Below are positions 25,007 through 37,800 of a DNA stretch of 64,000 nucleotides, in pieces. Source of the stretch: Strix aluco. Lineage: Eukaryota; Chordata; Aves; Strigiformes; Strigidae. Location of the stretch: assembly GCF_031877795.1 (NCBI RefSeq), contig NC_133932.1, positions 78,357,937 through 78,421,936 on the forward strand, written 5' to 3'. A program made the translations under genes and the position numbers. Every line of letters begins with the position of its first letter. Position 1 is the stretch's first letter. The notes below the pieces were generated by a model. It saw only the letters and a program-made list of their open reading frames with translations, was not told the origin of the DNA and searched no databases.

Positions 25007-25799
25007 CCTCCCCGCCCAATTCGAAATCAGAAATTACTGCCTGAGGAGCAGATACTCCGTTTTATTGGCTCGTAAAAAAAAAGTTTTCAAAGCCTAATTT
25101 CCACCAGATACATTTATTTTCCGTTGAAAGCAGAATTAAAACAATACGCGCGAGTAGGTGCCATTAAACCTAAGCCATCTTTTGCTGTTAATCACAGGAG
25201 AGAAGGATTAGGAAAGTCAGTAAAGGAGCACTGTGTTTTGAAAGCAAAAATTTCTAGGAAGAGTAAGCTCAGAGGAGGAGGACCGAAACAGCCCAAGAAA
25301 CAAGGAGGGACCCTTAATAAGAGTCAAAATTCAGTGTCAGGTTACTTCGCGATATTGCAGGGAACAAGCCGGTCCTGGAAGGGATTTGTGGTTGTGAAAT
25401 GCATCCCTTACTAAAATACCGTTTGATGCTTGTGTCGAAGAGGAAACCAAAACAATCTTTTCCTTTTAAGCCCCGATTTCAAAACAAAACCAAAAGAAAA
25501 GAAAAAAAACCCCAACAAAAAAATAGCTCTAAATTTCAGACTGCAGCTTTGAACAGCTTTCCTGGCGATATTTGCTTCAAACCTCACAGGCGGAGTGCCC
25601 CTCTGTCCCCGAGGTCTCCCTGCCCTCCCTTCCCCCGTTTCTGCTGCTTGGATGGTAGGTTCAGAAACAAATGCCCTGCCAAATAATTGCTAGAATTTGA
25701 AAAAAAAAAAAAAAAAAAAAAAGAAAAAAAGGAAAAAAAAGGAGAGAGAGAGAAAAAAAAAAAAAAAAAGACGGGAAAATGCGCACCAGCATTCAGGTG
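24801..25799. other. AT-rich stretch, no gene recognised
   Basis: Mixed AT-rich sequence with a T run at 24988-25005 and an A/GA-rich tract at 25700-25770. Frames on both strands are short and Lys/Phe-rich. Possibly part of a noncoding regulatory block; nothing further supported. Confidence 0.5.
25700..25770. repeat. Poly-A / GA-rich purine tract
   Basis: A run of 23 bases, then AAG, GGA and GAGAGAGAG elements, then another long A run; all purine for about 70 bases. Confidence 0.93.
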
Positions 25800-26460
25800 C
25801 TAACCTACTTATTTGAAAGTAATTTATTTTCCATTTTGCCCGTTTTCCCCCTTTAAAACAGAACGCTGAAAGAAAGAATAAGTGCTTTAACATTTCAGTG
25901 TTGTGCTCTGGTAATTACTTTTTCACTTTTCCCCTAAGTTCCAATGTGAAAACCTCACAGGGGGGTCTTTGCTGTAGCAGGGCTACAGTTCCCAATCCCA
26001 AGCGCAAGATCTGCAATTACAAACCCATTCGGTGCCCTTCCCTATCATTAATATGCACAAAATCCTGCTGCTAATCTTATAATCTGTTTTGTTTCATCAA
26101 TTGCTTGCCTAGCACCAGGCGGGAAAGAAAAAGAGAGAAAGAAAAAGAAAGAAAGAGGAGAAGAATAAAGCCAGAAAAACACGGAAAGCTTCCTAAAGTA
26201 AACGAAAAAACAAATAAATCGGATTTTATTTCTTATAAAGTGAAAATCGTTAAGACTGTTAAAAGGAAGCAGAATTTTCCGCTGGCGGGGGTGTGTGTGT
26301 GTGTCGGGGAAATTTAAGGAGAAATCTCAATATAGCCCGCATTTGATTTGCATATTCGATGTCTCCGCGTGCGGCTCACGAAATGAAGTTACTTAAGCAG
26401 TCAGCCGCGGAAGCAAGAGGTTGCGCGTAAACACCTCGAGAAAGCTTATTAATATTTCTT
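25800..26460. promoter_or_regulatory. Candidate conserved noncoding block (left)
   Basis: Non-repetitive AT-rich sequence next to CpG-rich patches. It contains a perfect POU octamer ATTTGCAT at 26346-26353, GGTAATTACTT near 25909, a GCAATTACAAAC element near 26012 and a TCATTAATATGCA element near 26046. The clustering of POU and homeodomain sites near a ZIC locus suggests an enhancer; conservation is not demonstrated. Confidence 0.35.
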
Positions 26461-26559
26461 GGGTTTAATGAGGGAGCTGAGGTGGCGGGCGCAGGCGGGG
26501 TTCGGGTGCGCCTCCGCCGCCCCCCGCGCTGCCCTCCGCGGCCGCGCAGCTCCCGCGGG
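26461..26559. other. Short CpG-rich patch
   Basis: A GC-rich stretch with multiple CG dinucleotides (for example GCCCTCCGCGGCCGCGCAGC at 26530-26549) lying between the two AT-rich candidate elements. No frame of interest. Confidence 0.5.
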
Positions 26560-26960
26560 CTTGTCATGCATTGTCATTAAGACTTCAGTAAAACAATGAA
26601 GACGTTATTTTTTGAAATCTTCTTCCCCCCCTCTCCCCTCCCCTCCCCCGGCGCGGTATTAAGGGAATAAAACAATCTACGCCACACGGGTCCTATTGAG
26701 ATTAATGAAAAAATTATGCAAAAAAGCAAAAAAACCGTACCAAACCCTATATCTCATAAATCTCATTTTCCGTTCCCTGCGCCAGGCCTCGCCTCCGTCT
26801 TGCCTTGCACCTGATGATTTATTAACGTAATCTGCGGGGATAACTACACATGTGCCCAGCTCCGGCTTGTCCCAGCTCATCTTCTAAGTAATTGTTTCTC
26901 ATTAGTTCTGATAATGTTTTAATAGTGTTACCCATAATTTAGTCAGCCAAGAATTAATAA
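26560..26960. promoter_or_regulatory. Candidate conserved noncoding block (right)
   Basis: Non-repetitive stretch containing GTCATTAAGACTTCAG near 26573, ATTGAGATTAATG near 26695, CTGATGATTTATTAACG near 26811 and TAATTTAGTCAGCC near 26935. It is bounded by GC-rich sequence on both sides. Its texture (long unique AT-rich sequence with homeodomain-like cores) fits a developmental enhancer; this is inference. Confidence 0.35.
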
Positions 26961-26979
26961 CGGAGGGTGCCCTGAAACG

Positions 26980-27350
26980 CCGGGGCGGGGGGGGGGCTGC
27001 GAGGCGCAATATAAACAGGTAGTCTTTAATTAATCAGATTAGCCCGGAGGTCCCCGCGCTGTAAGGGATGCCCCGGCGCAGCGCCCTCGGACGGGACCCG
27101 GGGGGGGGTGGCGGCGGCGGCCGGCGCCGCGCATCCCCAAACTCCGCGGAGGGACCGCGGGGGGGCTCCGCCGCCGCCGCCCCCCGGCCGGGCCCGGCAG
27201 CGCTCTGGGGGTGGTGGGGGGTGCCGGGGGGTGCCGCCCGCCCCCCGTCCCGCTCCTCCGGCGCTCCCCGGACCGAGCCCCGTGTGTCCCCGCCGTTCCC
27301 GGGGGGGCCGCGGCGAGGCGCTCCCGCCGCCCCCGCCCTCCGTTTCCTCG
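26980..27350. other. CpG island with nearby TATAAA
   Basis: Strongly GC- and CG-rich. A TATAAA within AATATAAACAGG is at 27010-27015, just inside the left edge. ATAAACA there also fits a forkhead site, and a TTAATTAATCAGATTAG element follows at 27028-27044. Could be a promoter for a noncoding transcript or part of the neighbouring regulatory block. Overlapping frames of 110-155 codons are GC artefacts. Confidence 0.5.
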
Positions 27351-28065
27351 CTGCTTCCACGCAGGTTGGTCGGTGGCTTTTGGTGGTTTGTTTTTGTTTT
27401 GTTTTGTTCCCCCCCACTCCCCCCCTTCCTCATCCCTTAATTAAACCAAAAAATAACCCAAAATGTTTAAAATCGCTGCTCGGAGACGAGGGGAAACATA
27501 CTAAGGGAGCAGATGGGAGGAATAAGGCACTGTGACTCCATAAGTAAAATGGCCATGGAGGCAGTGAAAAATGAAACTAAAAAACAACTGTTTTCTATTT
27601 ACAAATTTAAATAAACAGAACAGCCTTCCCCGCGGTGTTTGTCTAAGTGCAGCAGCGTTGCTGCTGTGTAGGTCATGAAAAGGTTGGTGCATAGTTTAAA
27701 ACTTCCCATTCTGTTAATTTCTTAAAGAACAGTCGTTCATAGTCTGAGCACAAAAGCTCATGATTTAATGAGGAACAGAAACAAAATCTCTGATTGTTGG
27801 TGTTTCAAACTTCATTGGAGTCCTCTGGCAACCACAAGTTGATCCTCTGCAGCTTCAATACCCTTTAGCCCTCCATATAAGAGTACATGCTGAATAGAGG
27901 ACAATGCTTGGTTGTTATGTTTATTTACCCTTACTACAAGCTGGGTTAACCTCTTCAAAACAGCTTTACTAAGCCCGTTAACCACACGGCCCACATGACC
28001 TGTAGCCGTATCCCTAATGTGATGTAAATCTGACTCGAGACCATATGCACAAGTTCTGCTGCATT
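27351..28065. other. Region between CpG island and CLYBL 3' end, no gene recognised
   Basis: Mostly AT-rich, non-repetitive sequence. It could hold extended CLYBL 3' UTR (an AATAAA on the minus strand is at 27925-27920) or intergenic DNA. Confidence 0.45.
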
Positions 28066-28726
28066 GTGCCTCCGAAAACTACAAGTTTATTGCCGTCCAA
28101 CCCTTCCTGGGCTGGACGCTTCCAGGAGGAAACGCTCTGAATAGCGACTGCTTAAAAAAAGAAGAAAGTCAAGAGTCCCGCATTGTCGAAGCAATATTTT
28201 TAATGGCTCATGCACATTTACAGAAGGGGGGGTGGACGGGACACGTGAAGCCCACATAGGATAATAATTTTCATCGCAATGATTTCAACTGGTGTGTAAT
28301 TATTCGAGGCTTTGCCTTTTCGGACAACAGTTCTGCACTGGAGCTGGAAGAAGCGTAGATACAAATGGAAGCGACTGATGTGGTTTTCATCTGCTCTTTT
28401 AACAGAGTTCACAGCTTCCAATTTGCCTTTCTCCTTCAGTGAAGTCATAATCCCACATTCGTCGTAATTACCATGATGTCACACAGTCGGTGATGTCACT
28501 TCATTGCAGGCTATGAGTAGTACATGGGCTGTGCAGGAGCGAGCAGTGGTTTGAGTTGGGAATTTAGTAATTAGCAATTCTGGCAAGCGAACTATGACAG
28601 ATCTGCAAAATGGAAATGAATTTCTGCTTAAGCTTGACGTCTTTAATTTTTTTTTTCCCCTGAAGTATTATAGTCATCTTTTAAAACAGCTACTGGGGCC
28701 CCATGGCGAGAGCTTCATTTACCAGC
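28066..28726 (-). other. CLYBL: Probable CLYBL 3' UTR with candidate polyadenylation signal
   Basis: Sequence downstream of the CLYBL stop codon on the minus strand. An AATAAA hexamer on the minus strand is at 28091-28086, so cleavage would fall near 28065-28075. Weaker ATTAAA-like hexamers are at about 28648-28643 and 28203-28198, and another AATAAA is at 27925-27920. Transcript data would be needed to choose the site. The stretch contains two TGATGTCA elements (28474-28481 and 28491-28498). Confidence 0.35.
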
Positions 28727-28822
28727 TCATTTTTTCTTGATGGCTGTGGCAAGCGTAACAATGTTCTGTGCCTGCTTCAGTAATGGCATGTCGATCATGC
28801 TCCCGTGGAAAGTAAACGCTCC
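28727..28822 (-). CDS. CLYBL: CLYBL terminal coding exon
   Basis: The exon gives 31 codons plus TGA (28729-28727): GAFTFHGSMIDMPLLKQAQN followed by IVTLATAIKKK. The acceptor is TTTTCCAG above 28822. Asp in SMIDMP is the residue reported as essential in the human enzyme (D320, from memory), so this small exon is required for catalysis even though it sits 15.6 kb from the previous one. The last residues (AIKKK) differ slightly from the mammalian tail, as expected for an unconstrained C-terminus. An intact frame and clean stop argue against a decayed copy. Confidence 0.95.
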   Translation of the reverse strand, partial: GAFTFHGSMIDMPLLKQAQNIVTLATAIKKK

Positions 28823-31800
28823 CTGGAAAAGAGAGAATATAAACTTCCTGAGAGGACCTCTGGAAATCGTAGTTGGCTTGTCTTTTCTTTAACAACACAT
28901 CCATTTGCCAAGAAACATCGGCTCCCCCAGGAATCCTGAATGAGTTTTAGGAGACAAACTAACCGAGACGGGGCAAATGCGTTTAAAGAAATGCGGTGGG
29001 CACCGAGGGCTCCAAAGAGGAGGCAAAAAGAGAGAGAAAAGAGAGGCCCAGTGTGCAGACTGCCTGTTTCAGCTTCTCTAGCTGGCAAGCATCGAGGGCC
29101 AAGAGCAGCCAGGCCGTGTGTGCCAGCCGGGGGGGGGGCTGGCAGACACTGCGCCTCGGGGACAGCTCTGCTCCCTACGGCCAGCATCCCCCTCCAGCGC
29201 CGGGGCTGTGCCACAGGGCCGGTGCGAAACTGCGGATGGAGGGCAAAGCCAGAAGTGTTATCTTTGTCAGAAAACAGCAATAGGAGTTTGGGGGGGTGGA
29301 GGGAAGTTTTCCTGACTTGGGGGTATGTTGAGGTTGTGTTGCTGCACCTCTCCATCAGGTCTCTGGTGCTAAAGATAGGCTGGGCCTGTGCTTAGAGCCA
29401 GGGGCTGGGATGAAAGCTGAAAAAACAAGTAGCTGGCGCAATAATATTGCCCAAATCTGCTCTGGAGCCAAGGTAAAGCCCACCTGAGCACTGCATATAG
29501 GGCATTTCCCCGAGCAAATGCAGAACTAACCAGTGTGACTCAGTGGTGGCCGCCCGAGAGCCACGTTTCAGAAGTCACTTTGTATTTCTAGGGATTTTGT
29601 GTTGGTACCATGGTGACAGGTTTAAAATCATTAACTATGAGTGGTAGTTAAATCTTAAAACAGAAGACACAGGTTTTAAATAGGGCCAAACCTGACTTGT
29701 TCCTTTGGAAGCTTTAATTCACACATGTGTGGCTGAGGTAGGATTTTGAAGATAAAACACTGTGCATCAAGACATGCCAAAGTTCTGTAGACCAAAAAAA
29801 AAATCTTATTTGTAATTCTGACTGTACTTTGACACATTCTTGGAAAAAAAAAATACAAAGATGCAATCCCTTCCCTGAAGAATTCAGCATTGAAGGCCTG
29901 GCCCCAGCGTTGCACAGGGTGTCTCTGTGAAGCACTGTGCGCCCTTTTAATGTCCTGCTGCAATCGATACGGGATCACAGGCTGGCCTTAGGTTTGCCAG
30001 TGAGCGAGGCCAACCAAGAGCATGGTAAGAATGATAGCCGCATGCGTGTCTGTGCACGCACAGGGAGGGAAATGCAGAGGAGAACAAGCCATTTATTGTT
30101 TCCTGGTTTTCATTTAAGGCTTGATAATCATTAAATAAAGGACTTTAGTAAGTAAAGTGAAAATATAACCCATTTACAAAAATGTTTAGGAAATGTGTTG
30201 CTCCAGTAACATACCTAGCTTGACTGAAGCAGTATTAATTAAATACTAAATCACATTCTGGAACAGTTAAGATGAAAATCCACCTTAAACAGTATCTAAT
30301 ACAAATCAATACTGCTGCATGTAAGAACAGGCTGTATTAAAGCCATTAAAAAGCTAATAGTTAAAACTATTATTTAATTCAAAGTAAGATTTCCTCCTAT
30401 AGCTTGCAGTATTTTAGGTGGGTTTGGAGAATAATGGGACTGACAGATACTCAAGGGTAGATGCTTCAAATCGAATTTCATGTTTACAGAACAACCAATC
30501 AACCCTACATTACCCCAACAACAACAACATTAATATTAATACTAATATTAATAATACTACACCACTTTTTATCTTAGCTACATCTCAGCTATTTTCACTT
30601 ACACTTTTAAACCTTTACAGAAAATGCAGCCTCAAGCTATTCCATTTATTAACTGTTGTGAAAATAAATTGGGAACTAAGTAAACATTTTATGACATAGG
30701 ACTTCTTCAGAATAATCCAGGTCTACACAGTGATCTCAAACTGCAAGATACATTTTTTTTTACTGTAAGAAAAACATGTTTTAATTGTGCCTACTTTTCT
30801 ATAGGCATTCAGTCAAATAATAGCTATTGCTTAAAAGAGAAATTTGCATGTGGGATGACAGTGATAAGTAGAGATATGTTAAGGTCTAGAATCATCCTTC
30901 CTGGTTCTGTGAAATGGCTGACTTAGGAGCCCAGTTATCCTAAGTACCTGTGATAGTTGGCAGAAAGAGATGGGCACCTAGGAATGGCAATTCTGATCTC
31001 TGGTGGTCCAGATCATGATCGGGAGGGTCTTATCCCTTCCACTGACTGTATACGGGATGCTCTGAATTCAGGTACCTCTGCAGGTGCCTAAGTTGGAGCA
31101 CAATGAATCTGGGTCAGGACATCTTTTTTAGAAAGCAGGAGTTAATTAAACAGCATGCCCGTGTCCTCTCTTCATTAAAATAACATGTTTAGAAAGGAAA
31201 CCAGGGTAATGGTGTGCATGGACACATGAACACCGAACCACTTGAGATCTGCTGTATGTTCTCTTCTTGTCAGCGTGCAGCTGTAGTATGGGTTGCTAGG
31301 AATTTGAATTCTTGAAGGAAAAAAATGAGGTTTTTTTCCGAACAGCAAAGAGTAACACGAGGAAGTTGGCTTCTCTGCCTCTTCACTCTGAGGCTTATTT
31401 TCTCCCTGCTAATTTGCAGTGTTGAGCTAAAGTCCAGAAAAAGAAACTGATTTTAATGCCATTGAATATACTCTATTCACTGCCTCTCTTTCCACCCACA
31501 AGTTTCAACAGATAGGAAATACCAGTAATTACAGCTTTGTCCCCATGCTCTCTTTTCCAATTCTGCTAGATGAAATTTGCCTTTAGCATGCTTTTGATTT
31601 TCTCTCACATGAATATAAAGAAAACAGGACTTTCTATAAACACCATTTGCTTTGATAGCATTAATCTGGGGATTAATTTAGTCATAGATCTAAATTTTCT
31701 TTTTGGCTAATTTTCTCAATAATCTCAGGCTTCCAGCCTGTACTTAGACTTCCAGTAGTTCAGCTGTGGGACCATGGGTCTGTTCTTAAGGGAGCTTGCA

Positions 31801-34800
31801 GTGTGAATGGGAACAACGGTGGGTGCATGGTGCAAGGCTGGGGTTTGCATCCATCGTGTTTGGTGGCGGTGGTTCTCGCTTGCCATGTGGCTGTATACAT
31901 CAGGCAGTGGGAGCCTTTTCTGAAACCTGTAAAAGGACCCTGCCATCAGGTGAGTCAAATGCATCAGACCTGCCCTGGGAAGAGACAGGCCCTCCAGGTA
32001 AAGGCTGAGGAGCTGTGAGAAGGAGCAGCTGGGAGGCAGAGCTGCAGCTGGTAGGTGCAGCCTTCGGGCGACAATGCACAGGTGCAAGTAACTCAGGTGG
32101 GATGGGAAGCGGGGGAACAGAGGATGATTGCGGGACTCGCTGGACAGCAGGCTGGAAGTGCAGCCCTTCTGAGGTGGCTCTGTGGGCCAAAGACACTGCT
32201 TCCGTTTTAAGTGATGCAGCACATGTTTTGCTGTCCTTATCTACTGCCATCCTTCATGCAACAACACAGTGAATGTGTTGGGAGTGTGAAGGGAGAAGCC
32301 CTGTGAGAAATAGGGTGACTTTGGCACTGACCAGCCTGGAGGCTATGGGAGTTGTAAGAGCTCTTTGGCTGGCCTGTGAAGGCAGCACAACACAGCAGAG
32401 GGATTTGTTTTTGCACAACCTTTGGCTTCCCTTAGCCCGATTGCTGTATGCTTCTGTCAGGGCAGACTATCAGGAGAAATCAAGGAAGAAAGTGAACAGG
32501 CAGTGTTTCTCATTTGGGTCATCATGCAGACCACCTAAGAGTCCTTCCCAGATGACTGACAAGTGAGGAAAGACTCAAAGGTGTTTCCTTCTGGATAGCT
32601 CTGCTCTCACAGAGCATCTAGCTCCTCTTCTCTCTGCCTGGTTATTACAGTTGCCCACAGAGCCCACCATGTCATCATTTCCCCATCTCCATCTCTTGTA
32701 TCAGACCACTTTCTCCAGGCTGAACGATGCAGGACCAGTGCTGTGCAGTTTGCTGCATCCCCCAGGAACCATGTAGTATTTCAATGCAATAAATTCACAA
32801 TGACATTTAATGCTCTGTTAAAACAGTAGTAACATTTTAAAAAATGTAACAGCTATTTATGCAAGATGCAGGCCATGCTGAGTAAGGTCTTAACAGCTCT
32901 ACTTTGAATTTCAATATGTCCTAAAGTGCTTTGAGAATGGAACAGAGAAGGCTTTTGGCAAATACAGAAAACAGCTGGAAGGGAATTAAAATTACAGAAA
33001 GTTGCTAGGGTTTGTTGTGGTTTTTTTTTTTGTTGTTGTTTTTTGTTTTTTTTTTCCCCCCCAGAAGGGAACAGCGAAAAATGATAGTCTTGGAAAAAAG
33101 AGAATTGAGCATGATCAGCCTCAAGCAATAGAAAGATCCAGCCTACAGACAAGAGAAGTGATAAGGCAGAGTTGACAGAGAACAGTCATTTTCACAGGTC
33201 AGGAGCTAAAGATACAGACTTACGAAAAAGGGGGGCAAATCAAGTTGTGCAGCAGGAATAACTAATGCAATAAATTTCCAGGTGACTGTGGAGAGACCGA
33301 AGAGATGCAGAACCAAACTTTGTAACACATCAGTTTGCCAGAGCTTATGCTTGTACCTTATGAACCTCCTTTTGGATAAAGGAAGCCACTACCAAAACCA
33401 ACTCAGATCTAGCCAAGTTCAACATGTCATTGAGGGCTCTTCTTTGACAACTTAGAAGACAACTCTGGCCATGTGTTGTCATGAATCTTGGACATGGCTC
33501 TTGTCATATCTGTATGTCATCCTTAAAGATTTCCTTTACCTATAAGGAATGACATGTATCAAGTTGCAGAAAGAGTCTCAGTGTTGGTCTGTTATTTGCC
33601 ACGGCCAAAAGATGAACATGTTAATGCGGTGTTTCCTGGAACATGAAGGTCTCCTCTTTTTCTGTGTGTGCAGTATCCAGGAACATTTGCTCTGTGAAAC
33701 TTTTGGGAGTAGCTAAGAGCTTGGTAAATCTGTACAACCATCTCATAAACAGAGTATATATTTTTTTTAATGGTAAGAAGCATTTTACCTCTCTAGAAGT
33801 TAAATTGATGGGATTGATTCAGAGTCCATGATTTCTGTGTCATCTGGGGATCAGTATGTTCTGGTGGAACCAGGAAAGGGGAAGAAACGATACAACCAAT
33901 TCTCTTGCTTGAGTTTATAATGGGTGGTAGAATTGTGTTGACTTTGACTACAACAAGCGATGGACAGGATCACAAGTGAGGTACCCTTCATGTTTTTCCA
34001 GAAGATCAGGGAAAGTAAAGTTTCACACTTCTTCATCTGTCCTGAAATCTTTTTATATAATATACAATATTACGTGGGGTTTTACTCCCACCATCTTTTG
34101 TTTCCTTATGTACCAATGGGTTAACAAGAGAAACAAGATGGCTAAAACTATCATGATACAGAACATTTAAGGCACCTTGTAGTTGTGTGACACAGTTCTC
34201 TCTGAGCTGTGGATTAAAGTACATGAGTTAATTAAAGTAAAATAATAATTGTTCTGGGACATGTGGGACAGCGATCAGATGAGCTAGTCCCCTTTGGTTG
34301 ACAAGATGGAAGAATTAGATATACTCCTGCATCTGGGAATGCTTGTGGTTTTTTTCTCAGCATTTGCTCCGCCTGTGGTTATCTATCAACATCCACATCC
34401 ACATATCTCTATGCATATCCATCCCAATGACTGCAATGAACTCACTAAGAGGGTTACTGAAGACCCTCAATTCTTAGGCCACTGGAATCTATTAATCACC
34501 TGCACTGGTACTGAATGTGAGGTTTGCATTTCCTAAGGCATAGCAAGTATATAAATTTCAAAGTACAAAATACGTCAAGTTCCAAAAAGTCTACCAGCTT
34601 CCCATTTGATGGCAGATAGGACTCTACACATGAGCACTGGTTGTGAGAACTCTGCACTCTGTTTTGGGAACCACTACTGTTGTTATTAATTACCTTGATC
34701 ATTGGCAAGCCTTTGCAAATAAACTTTTGATTTGATGCCCTGTTCTACCAGATCTCATCATACATGTAGCCAGCAACTTTAGCTCCCATGTGACAGTGGC

Positions 34801-37800
34801 CAGGACTTTCTTAAAGGTAATTTTAAAGATTATGTTAAGCCTGTGGCTTGTCTACAGTAGAAAGAAAAAAATCAATTGTCATGCATCAGCTTAAAGAATA
34901 TAGTCAATGGTGCTATACTCTTTTGTTGTGTGTGTCAATGTATGGGCTGTGCTGGGCCACTATGTAGAGACAGCCAACTTTTTCAAAAGCAGTTTACTTT
35001 GGAAATCTGGTCAGGTGATTTAGATGGAAGGCTTGGAGGTGCTAGGGGATCCTGGTGAGTAGGTAAGGCTTTGGCATGGCGGAGACTGTGGGTGCCCGGG
35101 TCAGTGGAAGAAAAGGAAAAGCAAGACAAAGTCATGTTCCATGAAATTGCAATATGGACAAGAAAGCACCTGCTGATGAATTTTGAGTTAAGTATAGGTC
35201 TAAGAGAGGGGTTATCTAATGCTTATGGAATTGCCAAAAAAATCTCTGCCACTGGTTAGGTGACTGTTGCTCAGAAGACAAGCAAACTCATGAGTGAGGG
35301 GAGGTCCTTTGATGTCACTCTGCTGTCACAGGGTTAGAAATAATGCCCCGCTGATGAAGATTTGTTTTTCTTCAACTACTTTTCTCAACAGTTTAGCTTG
35401 CTATACTTTCCTTTGCAGACCACATCCCTGCAATGAGTGCGTGGCAGTTAGGTTATCAACTTGTCCTACTTGTCTGCCTTCCGAGGGGATGTGCATCTAG
35501 GACCTAGGGGAAATAGCCATAGGGGGAACCAGTGAGCCAACCACCCTTCTCTTCTCCATCCCCTTCATCATTAGATGTCGTGAATCAAACAGAGCTCCTA
35601 CACTGCTCTGGTAATAATGGCCAGAGGCTGTGTGTGAATACAACCATTGTCTAAACAAATAATTATATAAGTCCCCTTCCAACCCCTGTGACCTGTATCA
35701 GCACTCATGGGCAGATGCCAGGCTAAATGGAAACAAGCAGAACAGGCGATGCCAGCTGGCCAGTGTAAACCTTGCATACCTCCCACAAGGGAAAATGGAG
35801 AACCCCTACAGACAAGCATCCTCAAGTCCACAGATGCAAGAAATCCTTCATCCACAGGTATCTGAGCAACACTAATTCTTTCCATGGTAATTCAGTGGCT
35901 TGCCCACTTCTAAAACCCACAGGTCTAATTATCATAGAATCATAGAATACCAGGTTGGAAGGGACCTCAAGGATCATCTGGTCCTATGACTTTTTGGAGA
36001 ACACATAAACCCACTAAAATCTGCTTGGGTCTGAGAACATTAATCTTATTAATCTTAATAAACAATATTAACTGTTATAAGAAAATACGAGCATTGTGTT
36101 CTGGAAGAAGGGCAGATTTGATCTTCTGAGGAGGGAAGGAAGCAGGTGGATGGCAAAGGGTCCCCCTAAAAAGCATGGCATTCAGAAAGATAATTCCCCT
36201 GTGATTAGATGAAAACACACATTAAATGAGCCCCTGCAGAAGAAATCTGGAAATCCTTGCTTTGGGGCTTAAAAAGAATGCTTGGATTTGCTTACAGGTA
36301 ATGAACAAAAGAGAACAGAGTCCTGGTCACAGCAAATGGAGTTGGGTCTGTGCCTGGGGTAGGAGTGATTATCCTGCCTACAAAGGAATGACTTTTCCTT
36401 GAAACAGAAGGTTGAAACCATATTTTGGGGGAAGTCAAGAGTAGGAAATAAGCTAACAGCTGTGATGGTACTGAATGTAGGCTTATTTTTTTTTTTTTTC
36501 TTCTGAAAGTTGTAGCCAAAGAGCCATCATAAGGAGCTGGGTCATGATTCTACCTTTTAGTGATGAACTTCCAAAGGTTAGTGAGCTGCTAGGAGGTGTT
36601 CAATGATATCTGGGTCAACTGAGCACGTTTTTCAGGCTATAACAAGATAATGCCTCATTCTCCTCTCTGCTCAGGCCCGTCCTGTTTCCAGATCAGGTTG
36701 ACGCACAACTATGGCCTTCTTTTAGAATCTTTGCAGTAGGTAGGAAATGCCCAAATAACTAGGGTAGTCACCTATGACAAACTGAAAACTTCACACACTA
36801 CACGCTACATGAACAGAGCTTTTTGGGTTATATATTTTCTTATCCGCTCCTTTGAATCCTTTGACATCTGCCACTTTTCTGTAGCAACATTATGGGAGGA
36901 AAAGACACTTATACACACAGTCTTTGGTGAAAATAAATGACCCCTGAAAAGGTTTATCAAAAATGTCTTTTTGGCATGAGGAGATGCTCAGTGGATCTCT
37001 GTGATCTGTTGAAGGAAGGGATGGATGGGGAGGGAATTCTGCAAAGTATCAACACCAGCAAGTTTCTGTAGCCATTTTGTTGATATGAAGAAAACATTAA
37101 ATATCACTACCTTTTGTTTCTTTTCACCAGTGTAATCTTCCACCAAAGCAGAAGCAGTTAGTTAGTTCAGAGGATATATCAGTTTGTAATGCCAGAAGCA
37201 GGCCTGTTTGTGTAAGATAGGCTTCTACTTCTAGGAGCAGATGGAAGGACACAAAAGGTTGAGAAAGAAAGAGCAACAGCCACATGAAATAGAGATTAAT
37301 TTTTACCTCAAATAACTCCCTAGCAGCAGTATAAGAAGTCTGACAGAAAAAGCCCTTCTAAAGCTCAACAGGCAGGAAGGACTTTGTGATCCCTCAAGTT
37401 CACAGTTGGGCAGGAAAGATGAACAACAAGGACCTGCAAGGTCTTTCACTTCTCCACCTGACATTATTGTTCCCAGCCCATGGAAAAGGGTCTTGCCCTG
37501 CTGTGTGAACCAGACAAGCTGTTTTTCCCTCTTATAGACCCCCAAGCTGCCTGAACCACTGGGGACAGCCATTTAGACTGGGATGGGCCCAGAGATCCTG
37601 CTTCATCCAGCTCCAGAAACTCCTTCAGGCCACCAAAGTCTCTACCTCTCACTGAGCAAACAACCTGTTTAAGATCCCTCAATGAAAGGCAGACACAAGG
37701 GTTTTTTATTGCTGTCTTTACATTTTCTTTAGCTTTCTTCTCATTGTGGTTGTTGCCTTCCTGTGTGCTCCTCTGGAGTAGGAAAGAATAAAATTAAAGA

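Noticed and set aside
24363-27535. Several 90-276 codon frames around the 24.4-27.4 kb CpG-rich patches
   Set aside because: Composition artefacts in poly-C and CG-rich DNA; no recognised domains and conflicting frames.
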